DNA of 64,000 nucleotides from Bacillus sp. FJAT-27445 (GTDB lineage: Bacteria > Bacillota > Bacilli > Bacillales > Cytobacillaceae), in the NCBI RefSeq assembly GCF_001510665.1, contig NZ_LMTI01000004.1, positions 62,001 to 126,000 on the forward strand, read 5' to 3'. Of the stretch, positions 52,419 to 60,774 are shown in pieces. The first letter of the stretch is position 1; each line of letters starts with the position of its first letter. Made by a program: the position numbers and the translations under genes. A model generated the notes under the pieces. The model made no database searches, was not told the origin of the DNA, and was given only the letters and a program-made list of their open reading frames with translations.

Positions 52419-53468
52419 ATGGAATTAGGCATTAGTACATTTGTGGAAACTACGCCGGATCCGGGGACCGGGAAAGTTATCAGCCATGCGCAGCGTTTGC
52501 GCGAAGTAGCTGAGGAAATTGTTTTAGCGGATCAGGTGGGACTAGATGTATTTGGTGTTGGAGAGCATCACCGGGAGGATTTCGCGGCTTCATCACCGGC
52601 AGTTTTGCTGGCGGCTGCCGCCATGCAGACAAAGCGGATTCGGCTCACAAGTGCGGTAACGGTGCTTTCATCGGATGACCCAGTGCGGGTTTTCCAGGAT
52701 TTCGCGACGCTCGACGGATTATCAAACGGCCGGGCGGAAATCATGGCGGGAAGGGGATCGTTCATCGAGTCGTTTCCGCTGTTTGGATATGATTTGAAGG
52801 ATTATGATGAGCTGTTTGAGGAGAAGCTGGACTTGCTATTGGCGCTGCAAAAATCAGAGAAAGTGACCCGGAGCGGGAAGCACAGGCCAGCTATTAATAA
52901 TATTGGGATTTACCCGCGGCCGGTACAGGATCCATTGCCAATCTGGATTGGAAGCGGAGGCAATCAGGAATCCGTTGTTCGTGCAGGGTTACTCGGATTG
53001 CCGCTTGTCCTCGCCATTATCGGGGGAAGCCCGCTTCACTTTGCCCCGCTTGTCCAACTCTATTGGAAGGCTGCCGAACATGCGGGACACGATCTTTCAA
53101 AGCTGAAAGTTGCGTCCCATTCGCACGGCTTTGTGGCGGAGGATACCGAAACAGCAGCGGATAAGTTTTTCCCGTCAACCCAGCAGGTTATGAACAAGCT
53201 GGGGCGGGAGCGTGGCTGGGGGCCGTACTCTCGCAGGGCATTCGACTCTGCGCGGACTCTGGAAGGAGCGCTTTATGTCGGGGACCCTGAAACAGTCGCG
53301 GAAAAGATTATCTTTTTACGTAAAAATGTCGGGATAACCCGGTTCATGCTTCATTGCCCGGTTGGGTCGATGCCGCATGAAGATGTAATGAGGGCGATTG
53401 AACTTTTTGGTACGGAAGTGGCGCCGCGGGTCAGGGAAGAAGTCGCCCGCTGGGAAGCGTCGAACTAA
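52419..53468 (+). CDS. Luciferase-like (LLM) flavin-dependent monooxygenase
   Basis: The ~349-residue TIM-barrel protein has MELGISTFVETT at the first strand, VFGVGEHHREDFAASSPAVL, RIRLTSAVTVLSSDDPVRVF, AEIMAGRGSFIESFPLFGYD and PLPIWIGSGGNQESVVRAG. It is typical of the bacterial luciferase superfamily that uses reduced FMN or F420; bacilli lack F420, so FMN is likely. The substrate is unknown. AAGGAGG at 52404-52410 is eight nt before the ATG at 52419, so the in-frame ATG at 52401 is not the start. From here on, codon usage is more G+C-rich than in the preceding genes. It is monocistronic. Confidence 0.9.
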   Translation: MELGISTFVETTPDPGTGKVISHAQRLREVAEEIVLADQVGLDVFGVGEHHREDFAASSPAVLLAAAAMQTKRIRLTSAVTVLSSDDPVRVFQDFATLDGLSNGRAEIMAGRGSFIESFPLFGYDLKDYDELFEEKLDLLLALQKSEKVTRSGKHRPAINNIGIYPRPVQDPLPIWIGSGGNQESVVRAGLLGLPLVLAIIGGSPLHFAPLVQLYWKAAEHAGHDLSKLKVASHSHGFVAEDTETAADKFFPSTQQVMNKLGRERGWGPYSRRAFDSARTLEGALYVGDPETVAEKIIFLRKNVGITRFMLHCPVGSMPHEDVMRAIELFGTEVAPRVREEVARWEASN

Positions 53469-53616
53469 TTTTCATTGGTTAAACGGCTCTTTTAGGAATC
53501 TAAGGACCGATTTGATTTGGTGAAATTATAATATTGGCAGCTTCTACAACGAAAGAAGGAAACACTCAACGCTAGATTACCTTTCGCCAAATAATTTCAA
53601 GAGAAAAACCATTTGT

Positions 53617-53661
53617 CTTGAAAAGTGATAAGTGCCATTTTTGTACTACTCACTTTTCAAG
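53617..53661. terminator. 12-bp inverted repeat between converging genes
   Basis: CTTGAAAAGTGA (53617-53628) and TCACTTTTCAAG (53650-53661) are exact reverse complements with a 21-nt spacer. There is no T-run, so a terminator role is tentative. Confidence 0.4.
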
Positions 53662-53713
53662 GCTTACCAAACGAAGTCGTGAAGAAGTCCAAGACTGCTA
53701 GCAGGCCGCCACA

Positions 53714-54541
53714 CTAACTCCTCACACACTCACTATTTTTCAAAACAAACCCCACCATCGCAGTCAACAAGCTCTCAGGCTGTTCAAAAATGGCCACATG
53801 GCCACACTCGGGAATGATGAGATATTCCGTATTCGGTATGTGCCGTACAAGAATGTCCGAAAATCGGCGGGGGGTCAGCAGATCATTCTCCCCAACCACA
53901 ACGAGAGTCGGACACTTCACTTTGCAAAGCTCACCGGTTACATCCAAATCATTGATATACGTATCATAGAGGTGGACCTGCCCCTTGAAATAATCCTCTC
54001 CAATATCATTCATTAGCTTTGCCCGCTCGGCGAGAAATTCTTTATTTTTCTCAACAAAGGAATTGTAGTAAAGGGAAGGGACCGCTCCCCAGAAAAAAGC
54101 TTCTCCTTGAGGACCCATAGCCAGCTGTTTCCAGCCCTCCAAAAACAGCCGAGTCGTTTCGTCAATTTCACTGGCAACATCAATCAACGTCAGGCTAACC
54201 GCAATCTCAGGATAATCAATCGCAAACCGAAGTGCCGCCTTGCCGCCATACGACGTTCCGACCAGGTGCACCTTTTTAATTCCCAGCCCATCCAGCAAAA
54301 CCTTCGCATCTTCCGCATGCTCCCTAAATGTATAAGGGCCATCAGGCTTGGCGGATTTCATTTGTCCTTTAAAGTCATGAAGGAGAATCCGATAGCCGAC
54401 TTTTTCAAAAAGGGGATAGTATAAGGCCCACGAAGACGTCGTCGTCATCACTCCATTAAAAAACATAACCGTTTCGCGCGCTTCCGAATCCCCAAACACC
54501 TCGTAAAACAATTCATTTCCGTTAATATTCATCATTGCCAT
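53714..54541 (-). CDS. Alpha/beta-fold hydrolase, 1
   Basis: The ~275-residue alpha/beta hydrolase has the oxyanion region MFFNGVMTTTSSW, the nucleophile elbow VGTSYGGKAA (Ser), the acid in VVGENDLLTPRRF and the catalytic histidine in PECGHVAIFEQP. The triad is therefore complete. The substrate (ester, lactone or C-C bond) is unknown. On the minus strand GGGAGG is spaced for the ATG at 54541; upstream in-frame ATGs lack a site. It follows the fabG-like gene by ~170 nt in the same direction and may share its sigma-54 promoter, although a hairpin lies between them. Confidence 0.88.
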   Translation of the reverse strand: MAMMNINGNELFYEVFGDSEARETVMFFNGVMTTTSSWALYYPLFEKVGYRILLHDFKGQMKSAKPDGPYTFREHAEDAKVLLDGLGIKKVHLVGTSYGGKAALRFAIDYPEIAVSLTLIDVASEIDETTRLFLEGWKQLAMGPQGEAFFWGAVPSLYYNSFVEKNKEFLAERAKLMNDIGEDYFKGQVHLYDTYINDLDVTGELCKVKCPTLVVVGENDLLTPRRFSDILVRHIPNTEYLIIPECGHVAIFEQPESLLTAMVGFVLKNSECVRS

Positions 54542-54640
54542 GCCAACGCCTCCCATCATATGCAAAAAGGCTGAATTCCATAAGAATCAGCCCGACTCAA
54601 CCTCGAATAACGGACAAAACCCACCTAGTTTTAAAGAACT

Positions 54641-54667
54641 CTGGTCCGATAACTCACATATCGGACA
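54641..54667. repeat. Hairpin of the TCCGATA/TATCGGA type
   Basis: CTGGTCCGATA (54641-54651) and TATCGGACAG (54658-54667) pair around ACTCACA. The sequence and layout resemble the hairpins in the tandem array at 48901 (GTCAGATA/TATCTGAC). A further half copy, TTGTCCGATAA, follows at 54692. Confidence 0.55.
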
Positions 54668-54714
54668 GATCCAGTCTCCCCCTAATGAAAATTGTCCGAT
54701 AATCCCCACATGTA

Positions 54715-55455
54715 TTAAAGCACAACCCCGCCATCAACGCTCAATACAGTCCCGGTAATATACCGTGCTTCATCAGAGGCAAGGAACGTATACGCATTGG
54801 CAATGTCCTCCGGCTGGCCGAGGACCCCAAGCGGAGATTTTCCTTTCATCATTTCAAGAACCTTTTCAGGCATTTTTTCGACCATCGGCGTCATGATGAA
54901 CCCAGGGGCAACCGCATTCACACGGATGCCAAACCGGCCAAGCTCCTTCGCCCACGTTTTGCTCATGCCGATGACGCCCCATTTGGTTGCTGCATAGTTT
55001 GTTTGTCCGAAGTTTCCATATAAGCCAACAACAGAGGAGGCATTCAAAATGACGCCGCAACGCTGCTCCTTCATTTGTTTTGCTGCGGCCTGGGCGACGT
55101 TGAAGACTCCTTTTAAGTTAACATCAATGACCCTGTCCCACTGGGCTTCTTCCATTTTAATCAACTGGGCGTCAGCGGTGATTCCGGCGTTATTCACCAC
55201 GATGTCAACGCTTCCGAAATGCTCCAACGTATCAGAAACCATTTTTTCCACCTGGACCAGTTCAGTTACATCAACGACCATGCCAACCGCCTCGCCGCCG
55301 TCTTCAGTAATAACAGCAACAGTCCGGTCAACGTCCTCGCTGTTTACATCGGCAACGATGACCTTTGCACCTTCTTTTGCAAATTTTATCGCAGTTGCTT
55401 CCCCGATTCCTCTTCCAGCTCCCGTAACAATCGCCACTTTGTCTTTTAATCTCAT
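54715..55455 (-). CDS. fabG: FabG-like short-chain dehydrogenase/reductase
   Basis: The 246-residue SDR has the cofactor motif VTGAGRGIGEATA, the NNAGI segment VDIVVNNAGITAD, the catalytic Ser in NASSVVGLYGN, the Tyr-x3-Lys pair in TNYAATKWGVI and the C-terminal YITGTVLSVDGG. The length and motifs fit 3-oxoacyl-ACP reductase (FabG) or acetoacetyl-CoA reductase/3-hydroxyacyl-CoA dehydrogenase. Its position in a sigma-54-type catabolic region, away from fatty-acid synthesis genes, favours a role in acyl-CoA metabolism (inference). GGAGGTAACA precedes the start. A -24/-12 promoter lies 40 nt upstream. Confidence 0.9.
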   Translation of the reverse strand: MRLKDKVAIVTGAGRGIGEATAIKFAKEGAKVIVADVNSEDVDRTVAVITEDGGEAVGMVVDVTELVQVEKMVSDTLEHFGSVDIVVNNAGITADAQLIKMEEAQWDRVIDVNLKGVFNVAQAAAKQMKEQRCGVILNASSVVGLYGNFGQTNYAATKWGVIGMSKTWAKELGRFGIRVNAVAPGFIMTPMVEKMPEKVLEMMKGKSPLGVLGQPEDIANAYTFLASDEARYITGTVLSVDGGVVL

Positions 55456-55494
55456 CTCTTGTTACCTCCCAATATATAGTCAATTAAATAGTAT

Positions 55495-55509
55495 GCAAGA
55501 ATCTTGCCA
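55495..55509 (-). promoter_or_regulatory. Sigma-54 promoter (-24/-12) of the fabG-like unit
   Basis: Read on the minus strand the sequence is TGGCAAGATTCTTGC, which matches TGGCAC-N5-TTGC at 9 of 10 positions, including GG at -24 and GC at -12. It faces the fabG-like gene, 40 nt from its start, and is transcribed away from the activator gene. Confidence 0.75.
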
Positions 55510-55644
55510 ACCTGAATAATCACTATTTTAAAGAAAAATCTCCACCCGGAATGTAGCCAACGACAAACACTGTCTGAATTTCCTACATTTTTTATAAAAA
55601 AGTTCCATTTTGTACTGTTAATTATATACAATAAAGGAATAGAG

Positions 55645-57096
55645 ATGAAAACGGGAGGGGAATTTGTGAGTTTGGATGTTACCAACGTAATCACCACTGT
55701 AGATTTGGAAATCCTTGGCTCAGAGGCTTTTCTGAATACAATGGAAAAGCTGTTTGATCCTATTTCAGTTCCAATCATTTTGGTTGATAAAGATACGAAA
55801 ATCCGGATGATTAACCAAATTTTTGCCGATTATTTAGGTTTCCCGAAGGAAGAAATCATAGGAAAACCGGTATTGGAAGTAGATGAATTTTCAAGGTTCC
55901 CATATGTATTATCAAGCAAGAAACCGGAGATAGCCTGGAAACATAAATTTAAGAACGGAAAAACAGCGATTGTCCACAGAATACCTGTACTGGATATAAA
56001 TCAAGAAGTGGCCTACGGCTTTGGGTTGCTGCTCTTCCAGGATGTGAAAGAGTTCAAGGATATTATTGAAAAAAATAAACTCCTTGAGACAGCGTTAAAC
56101 TATGCTGAGGAACAGTTGAAGCACATCCATGGTGCGAAATATAGCTGGGAAAACATCCTGGGTACGAGCGAGAAAATGGTGTTGGCGATTTATATGGGAA
56201 GAAGGGCTTCCCAAACAAAATCGAATGTTTTATTGCTGGGGGAAAGCGGAACTGGCAAGGAATTATTTGCCCATGCAATCCATCACTCCAGCAACAGGAA
56301 GCATGAGAGATTTATCAAGGTCAACTGTGCCGCAATCCCGGCGGAGCTGCTTGAGTCGGAACTATTCGGCTATGTGGAAGGAGCGTTTACGGGGGCTAAA
56401 AAGGGAGGCAAGCTTGGAAAGTTTGAACTGGCAAGCGGCGGCAGCATTTTTCTTGATGAAATTGGCGACATGCCGCTCAGCATGCAGGCCAAGCTCCTTC
56501 GCGTCCTGCAGGAAAAAGAGATTGAAAGAGTTGGCGGTACGAGGACGATTCCAGTTGATGTTCGCGTGATTGCGGCCACCAATAAAAACCTCGAAAAAAT
56601 GGTGGAGGAAGGGTCATTCCGTGAAGATCTTTTTTACCGCCTGAATGTCATGTCAATTGAAATCCCGCCGTTGCGCGAACGGGAAACCGATACGGCGGAT
56701 ATGGCGATGAAGCTGCTTGAGAAGCTGTCGAGCCAGTTAGGGGTTTACGTCCGCACCATTTCCAATAATGCGATGGAGCATCTGCTGAACTACCATTGGC
56801 CTGGTAACGTCAGGGAACTTGAGAACGTACTGGAGCGTGCCATCAATCTCACAGATACCGATACGATTCATTCTGTCCATCTTCCATTCACGATTACGAG
56901 AAACAAGAAGCTTCATAAGCTATCAAAAGGGCAAACGTTAAAAAGTATCCTGGACGAAACGGAAAAAGAGATTATTAAAAATTACCTGGACGAGTTGAAC
57001 TTTAATAAAGTAAAGGTAGCTGATATCCTCAATATTAGCCGTTCGAGCCTCTACGACAAAATAGAAAAATACCAATTAAAGCCGCCTCTGTCGTGA
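55645..57096 (+). CDS. Sigma-54-dependent enhancer-binding activator (PAS, AAA+, Fis-type HTH)
   Basis: The 483-residue protein has a PAS domain at about residues 30-140 (LFDPISVPIILVDKDTKIRM, FPKEEIIGKPVLE) and a sigma-54 AAA+ domain at about 170-400. The latter has Walker A GESGTGKE (199-206), the sigma-54-contact loop GAFTGA (246-251), Walker B GGSIFLDEIGD and the arginine region REDLFYRLNV. A C-terminal Fis-type helix-turn-helix follows (KVADILNISRSSLYDKIEKY). It should sense a ligand through PAS and activate the -24/-12 promoters that flank it at 55495 and 57278, and probably 62215. An alternative GTG start at 55666 has GGGAGGGG; the ATG has AAAGGA. This layout is RocR/BkdR/AcoR-like. 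Confidence 0.94.
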   Translation: MKTGGEFVSLDVTNVITTVDLEILGSEAFLNTMEKLFDPISVPIILVDKDTKIRMINQIFADYLGFPKEEIIGKPVLEVDEFSRFPYVLSSKKPEIAWKHKFKNGKTAIVHRIPVLDINQEVAYGFGLLLFQDVKEFKDIIEKNKLLETALNYAEEQLKHIHGAKYSWENILGTSEKMVLAIYMGRRASQTKSNVLLLGESGTGKELFAHAIHHSSNRKHERFIKVNCAAIPAELLESELFGYVEGAFTGAKKGGKLGKFELASGGSIFLDEIGDMPLSMQAKLLRVLQEKEIERVGGTRTIPVDVRVIAATNKNLEKMVEEGSFREDLFYRLNVMSIEIPPLRERETDTADMAMKLLEKLSSQLGVYVRTISNNAMEHLLNYHWPGNVRELENVLERAINLTDTDTIHSVHLPFTITRNKKLHKLSKGQTLKSILDETEKEIIKNYLDELNFNKVKVADILNISRSSLYDKIEKYQLKPPLS

Positions 57097-57130
57097 AACC
57101 CTACACCTGTCGGAATATCGGACACTAAAA

Positions 57131-57144
57131 CGAAAGCGCTTACA
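57131..57144. promoter_or_regulatory. Candidate cre site (CcpA)
   Basis: CGAAAGCGCTTACA matches the catabolite-responsive consensus TGWAARCGYTWNCA at all but the first base and is almost fully palindromic. It lies between the activator gene and the liv-type operon, ~135 nt upstream of the -24 element, so it could impose carbon catabolite repression. Confidence 0.5.
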
Positions 57145-57148
57145 AACC

Positions 57149-57186
57149 AAAATGACTTTGAGAACAAATCAAAGTCATTTTTTATT
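57149..57186 (+). terminator. Intrinsic terminator of the activator gene
   Basis: AAAATGACTTTGA (57149-57161) pairs with TCAAAGTCATTTT (57169-57181), followed by TTATTT. Confidence 0.88.
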
Positions 57187-57208
57187 TGTTCAAAAAATTT
57201 TTACAAGT

Positions 57209-57239
57209 CGAAAAACCCTTTAAAATCACGGGTTTTTCG
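57209..57239. promoter_or_regulatory. 10-bp inverted repeat upstream of the liv-type sigma-54 promoter
   Basis: CGAAAAACCC (57209-57218) and GGGTTTTTCG (57230-57239) are exact reverse complements 11 nt apart, centred ~55 nt upstream of the -24 element. It may be an upstream activator site or simply a second hairpin. No copy was found at the other two promoters. Confidence 0.35.
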
Positions 57240-57277
57240 CAACCTCATTCAATCAGCATAACCATTTTATTAAAAAT

Positions 57278-57292
57278 TGGCACGGTATTTGC
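57278..57292 (+). promoter_or_regulatory. Sigma-54 promoter (-24/-12) of the liv-type operon
   Basis: TGGCAC (57278-57283), GGTAT, TTGC (57289-57292) is a perfect match to the sigma-54 consensus, with A after the GC. It lies 47 nt upstream of the first permease gene. Confidence 0.9.
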
Positions 57293-57338
57293 AATGTAAG
57301 AAAGTATAGCTGCACTAAAAAGAAAAGGAGGGCTTGTT

Positions 57339-58211
57339 ATGGTTGAATTTTTTCAAAATGTCATAGCTGGATTGGAAACAGGCAGTTTGTATGCTTTGGC
57401 TGCCCTGGGTTTAGTCCTGATTTACCGGACCTCTGACGTCATTAACTTTGCTCAAGGTGAAATGGCTATGTTCAGCAGCTTTATCGCCTTTACAATATTC
57501 CAGCAAACGATGTCTTATCCAGTTGCGTTCATCGGAGCCATTTTATTTGCGGTCTTTCTTGGCTTTCTCGTTGAGAGAGTCTTCATACGGCCTGCATCAA
57601 AGGCTAACCTGGTAAGTAAAATGATCATCACCCTTGGACTTATTATGATTTTTAACGGAGTAGCATCCGCATTGTTCGGAATTGATATGCACCCATTCAG
57701 AAAAGCGTTGACCATGGACAATATCAACATCGGGGAAGTCATTATCCAGCCTAACGCCATTTTCATCATCTCAATTACACTCGTAATCATGGCGATTTTA
57801 TTCTATTTGATAAAAAATACATTGATTGGCATTGCCATCCGGGCCACTGCCCAAAATGAGACAACCGCAAAATTGATGGGAGTGCCGGTTTCGAAGGTGT
57901 ATTCCTTGTCATGGATCATCGCCACCGTACTCGGAGCGATCGCGGGAATCCTGATTGCCCCGACAACCAACGTTTCGACGACGATGATGGGAGAAGTGCA
58001 TTTGAAATCATTCATTGCTGCCGTCCTTGGCGGTTTCGGATCCTTTGTCGGGCCAGTTGTCGGCGGTTTTGTTATCGGGGTTTTTGATAACCTTGTTGGC
58101 TACTACATCTCGCTGCAATGGAAAACAGTCATCGTATATGCTTTGTTGATCATCATTCTAATCGTCAAACCTACAGGACTCTTCGGCAAAGTCCACCGGA
58201 AGAAGGTGTAA
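57339..58211 (+). CDS. livH: Branched-chain amino acid-type ABC permease (LivH)
   Basis: The 290-residue membrane protein has about eight spans. The N-terminal AGLETGSLYALAALGLVLIY, TSDVINFAQGEMAM, AIRATAQNETTAKLMGVPVS (ATPase-docking loop) and AAVLGGFGSFVGPVVGGFVI are hallmarks of LivH. With LivM it forms the pore of an importer for branched-chain amino acids or, in catabolic clusters, for carboxylates, amides or aromatic acids. It is the first gene after the sigma-54 promoter. AAAAGGAGGG precedes the start; the next gene begins four nt after the stop. Confidence 0.93.
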   Translation: MVEFFQNVIAGLETGSLYALAALGLVLIYRTSDVINFAQGEMAMFSSFIAFTIFQQTMSYPVAFIGAILFAVFLGFLVERVFIRPASKANLVSKMIITLGLIMIFNGVASALFGIDMHPFRKALTMDNINIGEVIIQPNAIFIISITLVIMAILFYLIKNTLIGIAIRATAQNETTAKLMGVPVSKVYSLSWIIATVLGAIAGILIAPTTNVSTTMMGEVHLKSFIAAVLGGFGSFVGPVVGGFVIGVFDNLVGYYISLQWKTVIVYALLIIILIVKPTGLFGKVHRKKV

Positions 58212-58214
58212 GGC

Positions 58215-59219
58215 ATGAAGGGATTGTTAAAAAACAAACCATTCCTCTATATAGTGGCCGGGCTGATCGTCGCGATGATTCCATTACTGGTTGAGATGGA
58301 TCGGTCCACGATGACGATGATGAATCTAATCGTCATTTATGCAATCGTTGCAATCGGCTTTAATATCCTGCTCGGGTATGCAGGACAAATCTCGCTTGGC
58401 CATGCGGCTTTTATGGGACTGGGAGCCTATTTATCAGCCTATATTACTGCAAACTATGAACTTCCGTTTTTAGTAAGTCTCTTATTATCCGGACTGATTC
58501 CAATGGTCATCGGGCTCATCCTTGGATTAGTGGCGCTTCGCCTTGAGGGCCATTACCTCGCAATTGCGACACTTGGCTTTGGGGTTGCCATCCAACAGAC
58601 CTTTAAGGAATGGATTGCCTTTACGAATGGATTCTCCGGGGCACGGGCGGCCACCCCAGAGATTTTTGGCTTCGCCTTGAGGGAACGTGAACACTTTTTC
58701 GTTTTGGCGGTCATCATCTGTGTTTTGCTTATTCTATTTGCCCATAACCTTTTATCTTCAAAAACCGGACGCGCCCTGATTGCGATCCGGGATAGTGAGC
58801 ATGCGGCCCAGGCGATGGGTGTCAGCTTATTCAAATATAAATTGATTGCCTTTGCACTAAGCGCTTTTTACGCCGGGATCGGCGGTTCTTTATATGTACA
58901 CTTAATCCGATATACAGAGCCGAATCAATGGGGAATCGACCTGTCACTGAATTTATTGGCGATGGTTGTTATCGGAGGCCTGGCCTCCATACCGGGAAGC
59001 GTATTAGGTGCAGCATTTATCGTATTTGTTCCTGAATTCGTAAAAGATATTGAGTGGCTGCAGAACATCAAGAACGTTGCCAGCATTTTTACCGGGGTGG
59101 CGCTTGTCCTTGTCATCATGTTTTTCCCATATGGCCTAGCGAGAATAGGATCCCAGCTTAAATCACTATTCGTTGGCAGGCCGAAGCACACGAAACCGAC
59201 AAAGGGAGTGGAGGGATAA
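58215..59219 (+). CDS. livM: Branched-chain amino acid-type ABC permease (LivM)
   Basis: The 334-residue membrane protein has LivM signatures: LLGYAGQISLGHAAFMGLGA, RLEGHYLAIATLGFGVAIQQ, AIRDSEHAAQAMGVSLFKYK (docking loop) and MVVIGGLASIPGSVLGAAFI. It pairs with LivH in the membrane. The C-terminal ~20 residues are basic and cytoplasmic. The gene is tightly packed between livH and livG, with GGTGTAAGG as ribosome binding site at the end of livH. Confidence 0.93.
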   Translation: MKGLLKNKPFLYIVAGLIVAMIPLLVEMDRSTMTMMNLIVIYAIVAIGFNILLGYAGQISLGHAAFMGLGAYLSAYITANYELPFLVSLLLSGLIPMVIGLILGLVALRLEGHYLAIATLGFGVAIQQTFKEWIAFTNGFSGARAATPEIFGFALREREHFFVLAVIICVLLILFAHNLLSSKTGRALIAIRDSEHAAQAMGVSLFKYKLIAFALSAFYAGIGGSLYVHLIRYTEPNQWGIDLSLNLLAMVVIGGLASIPGSVLGAAFIVFVPEFVKDIEWLQNIKNVASIFTGVALVLVIMFFPYGLARIGSQLKSLFVGRPKHTKPTKGVEG

Positions 59220-59221
59220 CG

Positions 59222-60004
59222 ATGGAACCGATCTTACAGGTAGAGGACCTGTCCATTTCCTTCGGGGGGTTAAAGGCGATAGACAACCTAAGCTTCACCG
59301 TTGAAAAAAATGCAATCTATGGCCTTATCGGACCGAATGGCGCAGGCAAAACAACCGTATTCAATTGCATCAGCCGATTCTATACTCCCGACAAAGGAAA
59401 ACTCACCTTTCAAGGGCATATAAATCTGCTCGATTATAAGGTCCATCAAATGGTCGACATCGGTTTGGTACGGACCTTCCAGAATGTCGAACTTTTTAAA
59501 AACTTGACTGTCCTGGAAAACCTGATCATCGGCCAGCACAGCATGACAAAGGGAGGAATCCTCTCACAGGGCTTCCGGCTCCCGTTCGTAAAAAAGGAAG
59601 AAAAGCGGATCCGCGAAAAGGCTCTCGATATTATGGATTTCCTGGGCATCCGCGGGATTGAACACTATCCAGGGGCAGCCCAGCCTTACGGGGTCATGAA
59701 GCTGATCGAACTCGGGCGGGCGCTGATGTCCAATCCGAAAATGATTATCCTCGATGAACCTGCTGCCGGCATGAATCATAGTGAAACACAAACATTAACC
59801 AACCTTATTAAAAAAATTAGGGATGAATTTAACGTCACCATCATCCTCGTTGAACACGATATGAACCTCGTTATGGAGGTTTGTGAAAAAATTTGTGCGA
59901 TAAACTTTGGCTCCAAGATTGCAGAGGGCAGTCCAAAGGAAATCCAAAATCATCCAGCCGTACAGGAAGCGTATCTTGGCAAGGAGGATGAGGTTCATGC
60001 TTAA
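59222..60004 (+). CDS. livG: Branched-chain amino acid-type ABC ATP-binding protein (LivG)
   Basis: The 260-residue ATPase has Walker A GPNGAGKTT, the LivG Q-loop region VRTFQNVELFKNLTVLEN, Walker B MIILDEPAAGMNH, the H-loop LVEHDMNLVMEVCEKI and the C-terminal VQEAYLGKEDE. The usual signature LSxGxQ is replaced here by PYGVMKLIELGRAL. This is a divergent signature motif: LivG proteins normally have LPYGxQRRLEIARAL, so the Q and RR are lost but the position is kept. It starts two nt after livM and overlaps livF by eight nt. GGAGGG precedes the start. Confidence 0.93.
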   Translation: MEPILQVEDLSISFGGLKAIDNLSFTVEKNAIYGLIGPNGAGKTTVFNCISRFYTPDKGKLTFQGHINLLDYKVHQMVDIGLVRTFQNVELFKNLTVLENLIIGQHSMTKGGILSQGFRLPFVKKEEKRIREKALDIMDFLGIRGIEHYPGAAQPYGVMKLIELGRALMSNPKMIILDEPAAGMNHSETQTLTNLIKKIRDEFNVTIILVEHDMNLVMEVCEKICAINFGSKIAEGSPKEIQNHPAVQEAYLGKEDEVHA

Positions 60005-60704
60005 GCTCGAAAACATCGATGCCTATTATGGCTACATCCATGCCCTTAAGGATGTATCTCTTGAAATAAAGGAAGGAAATATTGTAACCCTCCTGGGTGC
60101 GAACGGGGCAGGGAAAACTACTATTTTAAAGGTTATTTCAGGGTTGATGAAGCCGCAAAAGGGCGGCATCACCTTTGGCAATAAGAGTTTGACAGGCCAA
60201 TCTCCTGAAAAGATTGTGAAATCCGGGATCGTTCAGGCACCAGAGGGAAGGCAAGTTTTCCCCGAACTGACCGTCAAAGAAAATCTGCAAATCGGCGCCT
60301 ATACACAAAAAGATCGAAAGGAAGCCGCCAAGTCCCTGGAAAAGGTCTATACCTATTTTCCGAGATTAAAAGAGAGGGAAAAGCAGGATGCCGGGACCTT
60401 ATCCGGAGGGGAACAGCAAATGCTGGCCATTGGAAGGGCATTGATGGCCAAACCTAAACTGCTTTTACTCGACGAGCCTTCCCTGGGCCTCGCGCCGTTG
60501 ATTGTAAAAGATATCTTTTCGATAATCCGGGAAATCAACCTGCAGGGGACCACCGTATTCCTAGTCGAACAAAATGCAAACCAGGCCCTGTCCATCAGCC
60601 ATCATGCCTATATCCTCGAGACAGGGAAAGTCATTCATCACGGACCCGCACAAGTGATAAGGAATGATCCGAAAATCAAGCAGGCCTATCTGGGCGGCCA
60701 TTAA
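59997..60704 (+). CDS. livF: Branched-chain amino acid-type ABC ATP-binding protein (LivF)
   Basis: The 235-residue ATPase has Walker A GANGAGKTT, the LivF-typical APEGRQVFPELTVKENLQIG, signature LSGGEQQMLAIGRALMAKPK, Walker B LLLLDEPSLGLAPL and the H-loop LVEQNANQAL, ending in IKQAYLGGH. The frame is open upstream to 59907, but AAGGAGG at 59981-59987 and the family start (MLKLENIDAYYG) fix the start at 59997, inside the end of livG. A palindromic hairpin (GCAT...CTAAGCA/TGCTTAG...ATGC, 60711-60737) follows and may stabilise the mRNA ahead of the binding-protein gene. Confidence 0.93.
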   Translation: MLKLENIDAYYGYIHALKDVSLEIKEGNIVTLLGANGAGKTTILKVISGLMKPQKGGITFGNKSLTGQSPEKIVKSGIVQAPEGRQVFPELTVKENLQIGAYTQKDRKEAAKSLEKVYTYFPRLKEREKQDAGTLSGGEQQMLAIGRALMAKPKLLLLDEPSLGLAPLIVKDIFSIIREINLQGTTVFLVEQNANQALSISHHAYILETGKVIHHGPAQVIRNDPKIKQAYLGGH

Positions 60705-60774
60705 CCCACGGCATTTACTAAGCAAATGCTTAGATGCATAGTTGAAAAAAATTTAAAAAAGGGAGATCAAAATC

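Noticed and set aside
55608-55632. Operator palindrome TTGTA...TACAA before the sigma-54 activator gene
   Set aside because: The arms are only five bases in very A/T-rich DNA and are not repeated at the other promoters; chance is likely.
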